DNA of 64,000 bases, taken from the NCBI RefSeq assembly GCF_001747095.1, contig NZ_MDGP01000001.1:2091001-2155000 (forward strand). The letters run 5' to 3'. Positions 28,112-36,425 of this stretch are shown here, one piece after another (within the stretch, counting starts at the first letter, position 1; each line of letters starts with the position of its first letter). The notes under the pieces are model-generated. The model searched no databases. It saw only the letters and a list, made by a program, of their open reading frames with translations, and was not told the origin of the DNA. Made by a program: the position numbers and the translations under genes. The stretch is from Roseivirga sp. 4D4. Its GTDB lineage: Bacteria; Bacteroidota; Bacteroidia; Cytophagales; Cyclobacteriaceae.

Positions 28112-29731
28112 TTAGTTACCGTTTGAGTTTACTTCTACATCTGCCTGAACTGCGAGTTTGAACCTCAGTTCATAATCATCAAAAAACTTAACAGCCGTTG
28201 CGGACTGAGCATCTGTGGTTGTAATTGTTGCCACTACATTAATGCTTGTCGCATTTTCTATGATCCTAATTCCTTCATCGGGGATTAGAATATCCACCGT
28301 AGACATAGCCACTTCATTGGTTCTTCCATTGGCACCAACCGAAGCAGCCGAGAATGCCGGACGTTCATCTACCGTATAGATTACATTTCCGTTTGAGTCT
28401 CTAAATTGAAGTTCAACTAGCCCTCCTAGGGGAAGCTCGTTTTCAGCGATTACCCTAAACAATAACCTCTTGGCCTCTTCCAGATCTCCGCCATTGGTGA
28501 AATTCACCACCTCTTCAGCGATCAATCCATTAATATTTAGCTCTAAGGGTATCTCGATTTCTACAGAAACATCCAGCAAGTTCGAATCATCAATGAAATT
28601 GTAGCTTGCTGGAGCAGTTGCAGGATTTGACTCCGCACCTACATCTACTAAAAAGCGAGTTGGTTTTGACGAGAGCAAATCGGCAATATTAGAGTTACTT
28701 GTTGTAACCTCAATTTCTGTTCTTACCACCTGACCCTGTTGATTAATATCCGGTGCATTAACCACCTGTAGATTATCAACCACCGTCCCCGAAAGTGGAA
28801 TATTAGTCCCTGTTCCGCTTACCGCAGTGATTTGCTGAAAATCAATACCTAGAGGAAAGCCAAAACTGTTATCGAAAATGAACCTTACGGTTGGATCCAC
28901 AAAAGTGATATCTCCAGAATCGAATGTGCTGAAAAAATCCAAGCTAATGTCCTGTTGCCCCACAGTGAGTGATTGGTTACCTACGTTGCCATATACGGTT
29001 TGAAAAGACGTATTATTTATGCCTATGGTGAAGGACACGCGTTGGCTATCGGTGATACTATTGCTAGGCCCCACGGTAATGTCATATTGGATTCTGACTA
29101 AGAACTTGCTAGAAGCGGCATTGCCTTGATCATCTAGATGAAATAACCCTTTCCCGTTCGCCAAAGATTCTGACTGTACGAAGTCAGCACCACCTGCGGG
29201 TAAGCTACCCGAAATCACGATTGGCCCATTTGCATTTTCCAGTGAAATGAAGGTGGCAACAAAATCAACATCTGCACCAATGTCTGAGCTTACGTTGAAA
29301 TCGAAGCTCCCAGCATTAAAAATTATACTATCATAAGATTCATCAGCAGTTTGAGTTAAATCAAACTCATAAAGTTCTGAAACCGAAATTGTCGTCTGCA
29401 CAGGTGGGTTAGATAAATTTGTTCCTGAAGCCAGGCTGGCCCCGAAACTCTGATCTAGCACTGTCAAGAAACCCGAGGCACTTTGAGATTGTAAGGTTTC
29501 CGTATATGTCAAGGTAACCACATCTTCCCCATTCGGTGCTATTACCGCACCGCCATCATTCAGCTCTTCAAAGAGTTCAGCGACAGTATAGGTGATGGTT
29601 CCGACCGGAATTGCAAGGGATGGATCAAAGATAATGTCCCCAAATTCGGTGCTTTCGAAGTACTTCAAGTCACATGAAGGTACTGCTGCTATGGTCAGAC
29701 AGACCATGCAGGCGAGTAAAAATCGTTTCAT
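28112..29731 (-). CDS. Large beta-rich lipoprotein of unknown function
   Basis: 539 residues: lipoprotein signal with VPSC, so Cys20 is lipidated. The mature chain begins DLKYFESTEFGDIIFDPSLAIPVGTITYTVAELFEEL, then repeated beta-sandwich-like stretches (DSIIFNAGSFDFNVSSDIGADVDFVATFISLEN, LLDVSVEIEIPLELNINGLIAEEVVNFTNG, IRIIENATSINVVATITTTDAQ) rich in Asn, Asp and Thr with little charge. No catalytic motif is visible. It is separated by one base from the DUF5723 barrel gene downstream. A surface or periplasmic binding role with that barrel is possible, but not shown. Confidence 0.75.
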   Translation of the reverse strand: MKRFLLACMVCLTIAAVPSCDLKYFESTEFGDIIFDPSLAIPVGTITYTVAELFEELNDGGAVIAPNGEDVVTLTYTETLQSQSASGFLTVLDQSFGASLASGTNLSNPPVQTTISVSELYEFDLTQTADESYDSIIFNAGSFDFNVSSDIGADVDFVATFISLENANGPIVISGSLPAGGADFVQSESLANGKGLFHLDDQGNAASSKFLVRIQYDITVGPSNSITDSQRVSFTIGINNTSFQTVYGNVGNQSLTVGQQDISLDFFSTFDSGDITFVDPTVRFIFDNSFGFPLGIDFQQITAVSGTGTNIPLSGTVVDNLQVVNAPDINQQGQVVRTEIEVTTSNSNIADLLSSKPTRFLVDVGAESNPATAPASYNFIDDSNLLDVSVEIEIPLELNINGLIAEEVVNFTNGGDLEEAKRLLFRVIAENELPLGGLVELQFRDSNGNVIYTVDERPAFSAASVGANGRTNEVAMSTVDILIPDEGIRIIENATSINVVATITTTDAQSATAVKFFDDYELRFKLAVQADVEVNSNGN

Positions 29732-29768
29732 TTGGTTTAGTTCAAATTGCAGATATGTAAGGTGTTCA

Positions 29769-29966
29769 TCATTTTGCTGGCATGATCACCCAAAGAATTA
29801 CATATACAATGAACCCGGGGAAGCCAGCACTAAAAATTGAAATTAACACATAAATGAGTCTGACTAAGGTGACATCCCAGCCAAGCCACTCAGCCAAGCC
29901 GCCACACACTCCCGCTACTACTTTATCCGCACTTGATCTAGTAAGTTTACTGTTATTCCCAGCCAT
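29769..29966 (-). CDS. PspC domain protein
   Basis: 65 residues from ATG 29966 reading MAGNNSKLTRSSADKVVAGVCGGLAEWLGWDVTLVR, the PspC domain signature (VxGVCGGLAExx), followed by a membrane helix, IYVLISIFSAGFPGFIVYVILWVIMPAK. Fifteen bases of upstream ATG-containing frame are ignored because MNGLF adds nothing conserved. PspC family proteins sit in the inner membrane and are linked to envelope stress. It lies between the endonuclease/phosphatase gene and the lipoprotein gene on the same strand. Confidence 0.9.
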   Translation of the reverse strand: MAGNNSKLTRSSADKVVAGVCGGLAEWLGWDVTLVRLIYVLISIFSAGFPGFIVYVILWVIMPAK

Positions 29967-29990
29967 AAATAACCCATTCAAAGCAACAAG

Positions 29991-30992
29991 TTAATCACTT
30001 AACTCATAAATACCTATTAGCGGAAAATGATCAGAATAATAAATATTATCAACGGTCTTGAACGCCTTGATCTTGAATTCTTTAGAGAAAAACTGATTAT
30101 CAATGCGCAGATATGGAATGTTCCTATTGAAGGTCACGCCTAAGCCACGACCTTCCTTTTCAAAAGAATTCTCAAAGCGTTTTCTAAACTGAAAGTAGTT
30201 ATAACTGAAAGGTACATCATTAAAGTCCCCAGCTATGATGACCGGATAGTTAGTAAGTGCGACATGGTCCATCAAAGCCTTTATCTGCTTCGTCCGGGAA
30301 GTGCTCGAGAAGAGAAATCTCGACTTGACATTATCATACTCATTCTGAATCCCTTCGGTATCCTGAATTTTGTTTGGGTCAATTCCCATAGATTGCAAAT
30401 GGACTCCATAAACTCTTACAGTATCACCGGCTATAATCAAATCAGCGAAGCGAATGTTATTAATTGAGTTAGATTCCAGTATCAGACCATCATTGACTAT
30501 TGGGTATTTAGAAAAAATGGCATTATTGAATCGATCCTTGTCCATGGAAAGTTGATACCCCTTGTTTCTAATCTTTTCAGCTATCCCCCTCAGTGGATAA
30601 AACTCCTGAAAACAAATAATGTCAGCATCTACATCTTCGACCCAGGCCATCACCTCTTTATAGTTATCACCTCTTGCGTCAACAAACCACTTGACATTAT
30701 AACTGAGCACTTTGACTCCTTCCTGATTCAAATCATCATTCCCATTCAATGAAATCGCTATATTAATAAATGGCCACCCACAAATAAGTAAGAGTAATGG
30801 AATCCAACCCAACTTAGATTTGAACAGCAGGCTTAAGATCAAGAAAACGAGGTTAAGCAGAATGATAAACGGAATACCAAAAGACACTACCCCGGAATAC
30901 CGAAAAGTCAGTGGAGATATCAACACGCTGGCATAGACCAAAAGTGAGATAAACATCCAAACCAGGACAGGTAGCTTAAGAAATGATTTCAT
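29991..30992 (-). CDS. Endonuclease/exonuclease/phosphatase-family protein with N-terminal membrane helices
   Basis: 333 residues. Three hydrophobic segments occupy about 1-85 (LPVLVWMFISLLVYASVLI, IILLNLVFLILSLLF, WIPLLLLICGWPFINIAI). Then comes an EEP fold: VLSYNVKWF, IICFQEFYPLRG, YGVHLQS, IIAGDFNDVPFSYNYFQF and YYSDHFPLIGIYEL, with the metal and catalytic Asn, Glu, Asp and His all present. The catalytic domain probably faces the periplasm. Relatives cleave phosphodiesters in nucleic acids or lipids; the substrate is unknown. It heads a same-strand run ending in the DUF5723 gene. Confidence 0.83.
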   Translation of the reverse strand: MKSFLKLPVLVWMFISLLVYASVLISPLTFRYSGVVSFGIPFIILLNLVFLILSLLFKSKLGWIPLLLLICGWPFINIAISLNGNDDLNQEGVKVLSYNVKWFVDARGDNYKEVMAWVEDVDADIICFQEFYPLRGIAEKIRNKGYQLSMDKDRFNNAIFSKYPIVNDGLILESNSINNIRFADLIIAGDTVRVYGVHLQSMGIDPNKIQDTEGIQNEYDNVKSRFLFSSTSRTKQIKALMDHVALTNYPVIIAGDFNDVPFSYNYFQFRKRFENSFEKEGRGLGVTFNRNIPYLRIDNQFFSKEFKIKAFKTVDNIYYSDHFPLIGIYELSD

Positions 30993-31046
30993 CTAGTGTC
31001 AAAACACTATTCTAACAATTTTAATGCAAAATTCGTCTGCCGCTTA

Positions 31047-31083
31047 AAATAAAAAAGAGCAATCCTTTTCCAGATTGCTCTTT
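31047..31083 (-). terminator. Rho-independent terminator of the ABC permease gene
   Basis: On the minus strand AAAGAGCAATC pairs with GATTGCTCTTT (11 base pairs) around an 8-base loop and continues as TTTTATTTT. It lies 23 bases after the stop at 31106. Confidence 0.88.
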
Positions 31084-31105
31084 GACTGATTCTATTTCTT
31101 TCTGA

Positions 31106-33526
31106 CTATTCTGTTCTAAGTGATTTCACTGGGTTACTCACCGCAGCTTTCAAGGACTGATAACTCATCGTTATCAATGCGATAAACAATGAACCTAGAG
31201 CGGTCATAGCAAAGATTGTCCAGCCGATATTGGTGCGGTATTCAAAACCTTGCAACCAGTTGTTCATGGCGTACCATGCCAACGGTGCTCCAAAAATGAA
31301 TGCAATGATCACTAGCTTACCCATATCTCTGGAGAGCAAGAAAACGATCTGACCAACGCTGGCACCAAGTACTTTTCGAATACCCACTTCTTTGATTCTG
31401 TTCTCAGCGGTATATGCTGCCAGGCCAAATAGACCTAAACATGCTACAACAATCGTCAGGGTAGCAAATACACCGAAGATCTTTCCAAGTCTTTGTTCTG
31501 CATCGTACATTCTATTGAATCTGTCATCAAGAAACGAAGTCTCAAAAGGTTGATTAGGAGCCAATTCCATCCAGCTAGACTCAAGTTTCCCTAAAAGTCC
31601 CGCATAATCGCGAGTATTTACCTTCAGGTTTAATAAGCCGGTACTGTTACCCAATTGCAGTGCAAGAGGACCGATTTTTGACTTAAGTGTCTGGTAGTGA
31701 AAATCTTTAACGATCCCCACGATTGTATATCCTTGAATATCACCTTCATTGCTCACAAAAGTTCCGATGATTTTACCCAATGGATCTCCTTCTAGTTCTA
31801 GTTCTTTCAACGCAGCCTCGTTGACTATTATGGCCGTAGAATCCGTGGCAAAATCTCTTGAGAAATTTCGTCCTTGCACCAACTCGATCCCTAAGGTTTC
31901 CAAGTACTCATAATCAACCGTCCAGCTACTCATGATTACTTGCGTTCCTTCGCTAGGCACTATCCCATTGAAGAAAAGGTTCATGTTATTGTTTGAAGGT
32001 GTTGGAAGAAAACCACTCAAGGATGCTGACTTCACTTCAGGAAAGCTCTCCACTTCAGTCTTTAGAGCTCTCGTATTACCTCGAGCCAAGAAGGCATCAT
32101 TGATTATTAAAACCTGATCTCTATCAAAACCTAGGTTCTTATTTTGGATGTACTCCAATTGATTCAGAATAACCAAGGTCCCAATCACCAAGAAGATTGA
32201 AGTACAAAATTGAATGACCACTAATACACTTCTTAAAGCACCACTTTTCATCCCATTGCTCAAAGAACCTTTCAATACTGTGACAGGCTTAAAGGCTGAT
32301 AAAAAGAAGGCAGGATAACTTCCAGCCAAGAAACCAACCATCAATACCCCTGCGAAAATTGAACCAAGGAAAAGTGGGTTTGTAAAAGGTATAACCAATT
32401 CCTTTGCCGAAAGGTCATTAAAGAACGGTAGCGCCACATAAGCAATACCGACTGCCAAAACGAAGGAAATGAAACTAATTAGAATTGACTCCGCCAGAAA
32501 CTGATAAATCAACTGGGCCTTTATTGATCCCAAAACTTTTCTAACTCCTACTTCTTTAGCTCTGTGTGCCGATCGTGCAGTTGCCAAATTCATGAAGTTG
32601 ATACACGCAATCAAGAGAATGAAGAATGCAATGGCGGAAAATATGTAGACATAGCTCTTGTCGCTGTTGGCATCCAGTTCTCCTTGTAAGTCAGATGTCA
32701 AGTGAATATCAACTACAGGCTGTAATGCAAAAGCCAGAGATGAACCAGCTTGTTCCATTTCTTCCCACTCAATGTTTAGAAATTTCTTTACTTCCGGACC
32801 TATGTACTTCTTCAGCATATCCGGAAACTGAGCAGCCATTTTTTCTAAATCAGCATCGGGAGTCAATACCACATAAGTCTGGAAATTCATGTTCATCCAC
32901 ATATTCTGACGAGATTCGTCTAGTGTGATCAATGAGCCAATTACATCAAAATCAAAGTGGGTATTTGTCGGAATGTCCTTGTAAACTGCAGTCACCCGAT
33001 AATCCTTAGCCTGACCGAATTCCACCTGCTGACCTACTGCCTCTGCACTGCCAAAGTATTTTTTTGCAGCCGTTTCACTCATTATTAGTGATTTTGGTGC
33101 TGTCAGTGCTGCACTAGGATCGCCACTTACAATTTCCAGATCGAAGATGTCAATCATAGATTGATCGGCCCACACATATTTTTCTTCTTTAAAAATGTTC
33201 TCACCCGAACGAATAAAGGGAGAGCCATTTTGTCTGAACCTTACATAATCAATTACTTCTGGAAAATCTTCGACCAGTGTTTTCCCCACAACATCACCCA
33301 CCACTGCCAGATCAAATGCAGAACCATTCAAGGCCCCTGCCATTGTCAGTCTGTAAGTATTTTCTGAGTTGTCATAGTACCTGTCATAGCTTAGCTCATC
33401 AGTAACAAACAATACTATAAGTAGGCAACATGCGATCCCGATTGCGAGACCACTTATGTTTAAAATAGAGTAGAATTTGTTGCGAAGGAGGTTTCGGAAC
33501 GCAACTTTTAGATAGTTTTTAATCAT
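31106..33526 (-). CDS. ABC transporter permease (MacB/FtsX type, two FtsX domains)
   Basis: 806 residues. One N-terminal helix (about 20-42), a MacB-type periplasmic domain, three helices with FMNLATARSAHRAKEVGVRKVLGS, a further periplasmic domain and the second FtsX block with AAYTAENRIKEVGIRKVLGASVGQIVFLLSRD. The paired EVGIRKVLGA motifs are the ATPase coupling sites. No ATPase is fused or adjacent. In Bacteroidota such permeases are numerous, often single, and thought to act in mechanotransmission-type export or stress response. The gene is solitary; a tandem repeat lies 64-99 bases before its start. Confidence 0.92.
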   Translation of the reverse strand: MIKNYLKVAFRNLLRNKFYSILNISGLAIGIACCLLIVLFVTDELSYDRYYDNSENTYRLTMAGALNGSAFDLAVVGDVVGKTLVEDFPEVIDYVRFRQNGSPFIRSGENIFKEEKYVWADQSMIDIFDLEIVSGDPSAALTAPKSLIMSETAAKKYFGSAEAVGQQVEFGQAKDYRVTAVYKDIPTNTHFDFDVIGSLITLDESRQNMWMNMNFQTYVVLTPDADLEKMAAQFPDMLKKYIGPEVKKFLNIEWEEMEQAGSSLAFALQPVVDIHLTSDLQGELDANSDKSYVYIFSAIAFFILLIACINFMNLATARSAHRAKEVGVRKVLGSIKAQLIYQFLAESILISFISFVLAVGIAYVALPFFNDLSAKELVIPFTNPLFLGSIFAGVLMVGFLAGSYPAFFLSAFKPVTVLKGSLSNGMKSGALRSVLVVIQFCTSIFLVIGTLVILNQLEYIQNKNLGFDRDQVLIINDAFLARGNTRALKTEVESFPEVKSASLSGFLPTPSNNNMNLFFNGIVPSEGTQVIMSSWTVDYEYLETLGIELVQGRNFSRDFATDSTAIIVNEAALKELELEGDPLGKIIGTFVSNEGDIQGYTIVGIVKDFHYQTLKSKIGPLALQLGNSTGLLNLKVNTRDYAGLLGKLESSWMELAPNQPFETSFLDDRFNRMYDAEQRLGKIFGVFATLTIVVACLGLFGLAAYTAENRIKEVGIRKVLGASVGQIVFLLSRDMGKLVIIAFIFGAPLAWYAMNNWLQGFEYRTNIGWTIFAMTALGSLFIALITMSYQSLKAAVSNPVKSLRTE

Positions 33527-33589
33527 TGTTTTTGAGTTTGACCGTTGTAATGCAAAACTGCTAGAAGTATCACCTTATTAAAAAGTGCT

Positions 33590-33625
33590 ATCGGTAAACC
33601 ATCGCTAACGATCGGTAAATGATCG
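33590..33625. promoter_or_regulatory. Tandem direct repeat with 21-base period upstream of the ABC permease
   Basis: ATCGGTAAACCATCG (33590-33604) and ATCGGTAAATGATCG (33611-33625) agree at 13 of 15 positions and start 21 bases apart, two turns of the helix. Repeats with this spacing are typical of response-regulator sites. They lie 64-99 bases before the permease start. The binding protein is unknown. Confidence 0.5.
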
Positions 33626-33746
33626 AAAACTTAGTTCAACGAATCATTAGATCAGACTTCGAGAGGAAATGTTGCAGCTAGAAAAAAATATCTGCTGTTC
33701 AATAAAAAGTCTCTCGAACTGCCAGAGGTGGATTCCTGAGTTTTTT

Positions 33747-33767
33747 CAAAGGTGCTTATCACCTTTG
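33747..33767. repeat. Hairpin-forming inverted repeat
   Basis: CAAAGGTG-CTTAT-CACCTTTG is a perfect 8+8 inverted repeat, in the 290-base gap between the permease and the D-threonine-aldolase-like gene. On either strand the T run is on the wrong side for a terminator (it precedes the stem on the plus strand). Nothing else was recognised in this gap besides the tandem repeat. Confidence 0.5.
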
Positions 33768-33816
33768 GCCAAATGACGAACCACAATTTCAAAAGTTAAC
33801 AAGAGGGGGAAATTAT

Positions 33817-34914
33817 CTACATATGGTCAAACCGCTGGCCTTCGAGCGTGAGGTACTCTCTCATTAAATTGGCCGTCAGACACGAGTGGATCGGTAGTAT
33901 GCCGATCACGTCTCCCACCTGCAAAGTCTCCAAAAGCTCATCAGACACTTTTATAATACCATGTTCTTGTGACAGGGATATGAGTTTGGCATTAGGAATA
34001 ATATTTGACCAGCCAGCCTCATTAAGAACCACCATTTCACCAAAAAACCTGTTTTCGCCTTTATCAAAAAGATGGTCTTTTGAAAAATGAACTGCACCTC
34101 CATGAATAACGAGCTCATTGCGCGCTTCGCTTTTAGCTACAATCGGGCATGCCACGGCAACAGCAATATCTGACTCATCACAGACATTGAGGTAGTTCAT
34201 TACCAAGTCGTAAAACACAAAATTTCCAGGCCCCATCTCATCCACACCATCCATATCGTCAACCACAGCACAGCCTGGCGTATCCCCCATCCGAACGATC
34301 AGTTCTCTACCAAAACTACTTAAGGCCTCCCGAACAGCGTTGACTTTCTTGATAGCATCAGCCCAAAGTATTTTGATCCCCTCAATTGAATCCGAGTGAT
34401 ATGTATTTCCTGGATGACAGTATAAACCATAGAAATGAGTCTTTTCTGATTTATCCATCTCAAGAGCAATTGCCTGAACCTCATCTATCCGCTCTGTACT
34501 TACCCCAGAGCGATTGTAACCAGCATCCAACTCGATAAATAGACTTACTTGACCTACCAAATTCTCTCTTAAAAAAGAGACTGTATCTACATCTGTGACC
34601 AAGAGCTTGACCTTCACACCTTGTTGGACAAAACCATTGATCACCTCCACTTCTAGGCGGTTAAAAGGAAAAGCTACCGTAATATCCCTCCACCCACTCT
34701 CAACGAAATACTCGGCCATTTCAACCGAAGAAACAGTGATGGCATCGATTCCTCTGTCACTAAAAAACCTTGCTATCTGCTTAGACTGGTGAGTCTTAAA
34801 GTGAGGTATCAACTTCACATTTAGTCGATCGGCCTTTTCAACCATGAAATTGATATTGGCCTCCATCTTTTGAGTATCTAAAAGCAGTGTGGGTCGGGTG
34901 ATTTTCTCGATCAT
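33817..34914 (-). CDS. PLP-dependent D-threonine aldolase / D-serine dehydratase-like enzyme
   Basis: 365 residues from ATG 34914 (MIEKITRPTLLLDTQ); a longer start adds ten hydrophobic residues with no family match. Fold-type III (alanine racemase-like) barrel: the PLP lysine lies in LIPHFKTHQSKQIAR, and a C-terminal His-Cys pair (PIHSCLTANL) occupies the metal site of DSD1 and D-threonine aldolases. These cleave or dehydrate D-hydroxy-amino acids. The gene stands alone, divergent from the SPFH operon. Substrate unknown. Confidence 0.83.
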   Translation of the reverse strand: MIEKITRPTLLLDTQKMEANINFMVEKADRLNVKLIPHFKTHQSKQIARFFSDRGIDAITVSSVEMAEYFVESGWRDITVAFPFNRLEVEVINGFVQQGVKVKLLVTDVDTVSFLRENLVGQVSLFIELDAGYNRSGVSTERIDEVQAIALEMDKSEKTHFYGLYCHPGNTYHSDSIEGIKILWADAIKKVNAVREALSSFGRELIVRMGDTPGCAVVDDMDGVDEMGPGNFVFYDLVMNYLNVCDESDIAVAVACPIVAKSEARNELVIHGGAVHFSKDHLFDKGENRFFGEMVVLNEAGWSNIIPNAKLISLSQEHGIIKVSDELLETLQVGDVIGILPIHSCLTANLMREYLTLEGQRFDHM

Positions 34915-34987
34915 TTCCGAAGGTAACACTACTAGCAAAAACAATGAAGAAAAGCATCACTCATATAACCTTTCTTAAAATTGATCG

Positions 34988-34995
34988 TATATTTG
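34988..34995 (+). promoter_or_regulatory. -7 box TATATTTG of the SPFH operon
   Basis: A perfect TAnnTTTG, 38 bases before the SPFH start codon. No clean -33 TTTG at the expected distance was found. The palindrome that follows at once would sit at or just past the transcription start. Confidence 0.5.
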
Positions 34996-35019
34996 AAATG
35001 ATATCATTTTAATATCATT
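34996..35019. promoter_or_regulatory. Palindrome AAATGATATCATTT plus repeated ATATCATT (candidate operator)
   Basis: AAATGAT-ATCATTT (34996-35009) is a perfect 14-base palindrome; its half ATATCATT occurs again at 35012-35019, 11 bases on. It begins at the base after the -7 box, so a protein bound here would block initiation. The operon encodes an Arc-like ribbon-helix-helix protein (36041-36208), the obvious candidate to bind it. Binding is inferred. Confidence 0.5.
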
Positions 35020-35033
35020 ATAAATTCAATACT

Positions 35034-35888
35034 ATGAAGAATCTTGAAAGACCCTTTAGCCCCATGTCGGGCTTTTTAATGCTGACTGTCGTCTTACTCA
35101 TCTTTTTTGGAGCAATTGCAGGACTCGTTGTCACCCACAATCCATTTTTCGGGTTGTTGTTTGTTTTGTTCTTTTTCATGCTTCCAGGATTTTTCATCAT
35201 CCAACCCAACAAGTCGCGCGTCATGATATTCTTCGGAGACTATCGTGGGTCTGTCAAGGAAAACGGGTTCTTCTGGGTTAACCCATTCTTTGTGAAGAAG
35301 AAAGTGTCGCTAAGAGCTCATAATTTCGACAGTGAGCGTGTGAAAGTGAATGATAAACTCGGTAACCCTATCATGATTAGCGTCATCTTAGTCTGGCAGG
35401 TAGAAGACACCTACAAAGCGGCCTTTGATGTAAATGATTACGAGCATTTTGTTAGGGTTCAATCAGATGCCGCTGTTAGAAAGCTCGCAGGGATGTTTGC
35501 TTATGATAATTTCGAGGATGATTCTGAAATTACACTGAGATCCGGAATGGAAGAGGTAAATCATGATCTTGAAGAGGAGTTAAGAGAAAGGCTCTCCATT
35601 GCCGGAATTAAAGTGATTGAAGCCAGAATTGGTTATTTGGCTTATGCCGAAGAAATCGCAAGCGCCATGCTTCAAAGACAGCAGGCAACGGCCATTGTAG
35701 CAGCTCGCTATAAGATTGTAGAAGGTGCAGTTGGGATGGTTGAAAGTGCTCTTGAAGAGTTGAATAAAAAGGAAATCGTAGACTTAGATGAAGAGAAAAA
35801 AGCGGCAATGGTAAGTAATTTAATGGTTGTACTTTGCTCAGATAAGGCGGCTTCACCCATCGTAAATGCTGGAACTTTAAATCACTAG
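35034..35888 (+). CDS. SPFH-domain (stomatin/prohibitin-like) membrane protein
   Basis: 284 residues with two N-terminal hydrophobic segments (about 14-36 and 37-56). Next is IIQPNKSRVMIFFGDYRGSVKENGFFWVNPF, the start of the SPFH fold, and VSLRAHNFDSERVKVNDKLGNPIMISVILVWQVEDTYKAAFDVNDYEHFV. The C-terminal helix EIASAMLQRQQATAIVAARYKIVEGAVGMVESAL is the flotillin-like oligomerisation segment. SPFH proteins form ring or cage scaffolds in the membrane and often gather proteases or lipids. First gene of a five-gene operon with gaps of 1-4 bases. Confidence 0.9.
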   Translation: MKNLERPFSPMSGFLMLTVVLLIFFGAIAGLVVTHNPFFGLLFVLFFFMLPGFFIIQPNKSRVMIFFGDYRGSVKENGFFWVNPFFVKKKVSLRAHNFDSERVKVNDKLGNPIMISVILVWQVEDTYKAAFDVNDYEHFVRVQSDAAVRKLAGMFAYDNFEDDSEITLRSGMEEVNHDLEEELRERLSIAGIKVIEARIGYLAYAEEIASAMLQRQQATAIVAARYKIVEGAVGMVESALEELNKKEIVDLDEEKKAAMVSNLMVVLCSDKAASPIVNAGTLNH

Positions 35889-35892
35889 AATT

Positions 35893-36039
35893 ATGCAGTA
35901 TAAGCTAATCACCAAAGGACCCTTTGAAAAGGTCGAGAAATTCGAGAAGAGATTGAATGACCTATCAGCTCAGGGCTGGCGCGTAATAACCAATATGAGT
36001 CAGGGAGCACACCTGGTCTTAGGGAAAGAAAAATACTAG
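35893..36039 (+). CDS. Small DUF4177-like protein
   Basis: 48 residues, MQYKLITKGPFEKVEKFEKR, then LNDLSAQGWRVITNMSQGAHLVLGK. The pattern of a starting strand, a helix and (L/D)N(D/E)L...GWRVI followed by a closing strand is that of DUF4177 domains, which are 50-70 residues with unknown role. It starts 4 bases after the SPFH stop and ends one base before the Arc-like gene. The fold match is by eye. Confidence 0.7.
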   Translation: MQYKLITKGPFEKVEKFEKRLNDLSAQGWRVITNMSQGAHLVLGKEKY

Positions 36040-36040
36040 C

Positions 36041-36208
36041 ATGGCCAAGAAGAAACCATTTGTACTTCGTCTAGATCCAGAGCTTCTATCTGCAGTCGAG
36101 AAATGGGCTGCAGATGAATTTCGAAGTACAAATGGCCAAATGGAATGGATCGTTAACAAGGCCTTAAAAGACTCAGGTCGGATAAAGAAAAAACCCCAAG
36201 ACAAGTAA
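36041..36208 (+). CDS. Arc-family ribbon-helix-helix DNA-binding protein
   Basis: 55 residues: MAKKKPFVLRLDPELLSAVEKWAADEFRSTNGQMEWIV then a basic tail (IKKKPQDK). The strand PFVLRLDPEL, helix A SAVEKWAADEF and helix B STNGQMEWIVNKALKDSG match the RHH fold of Arc-like proteins (RSTNGQMEWIV is a common Arc-family stretch). Such proteins dimerise and bind short palindromes, usually their own operators. A palindrome sits at the promoter of this operon. Gaps to both neighbours are 1 base. Confidence 0.88.
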   Translation: MAKKKPFVLRLDPELLSAVEKWAADEFRSTNGQMEWIVNKALKDSGRIKKKPQDK

Positions 36209-36209
36209 C

Positions 36210-36422
36210 ATGGAACATAGAAACTACAAGTGCTCAAAGTGCAACAACAGAACATTCGAAACAGATACGATTGCCACAACCGGTAGTGGATTTAGTAAAT
36301 TTTTCGACTTACAGAATCGTAAGTTCATGACCGTTTCATGCGGCAATTGCGGATATACTGAGCTCTATAAAGGAGGCAAATCATCAACGATCACTAATAT
36401 CTTTGACCTCTTTACCACCTAA
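36210..36422 (+). CDS. Small zinc-ribbon protein
   Basis: 70 residues with two Cys pairs, YKCSKCNN and VSCGNCGYTE, spaced about 36 apart, the zinc ribbon of small nucleic-acid-binding-like proteins. Between them lies a hydrophobic-aromatic loop (GSGFSKFFDLQNRKF). The C-terminus STITNIFDLFTT is short. It follows the Arc-like gene by one base. Similar short zinc-ribbon proteins appear near membrane-stress genes, but no role is established. Confidence 0.8.
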   Translation: MEHRNYKCSKCNNRTFETDTIATTGSGFSKFFDLQNRKFMTVSCGNCGYTELYKGGKSSTITNIFDLFTT

Positions 36423-36425
36423 CCC

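Noticed and set aside
33747..33767. Hairpin CAAAGGTG/CACCTTTG as a terminator
   Set aside because: The T run lies before the stem on the plus strand, and the minus strand continues in A, so it cannot be a standard terminator.
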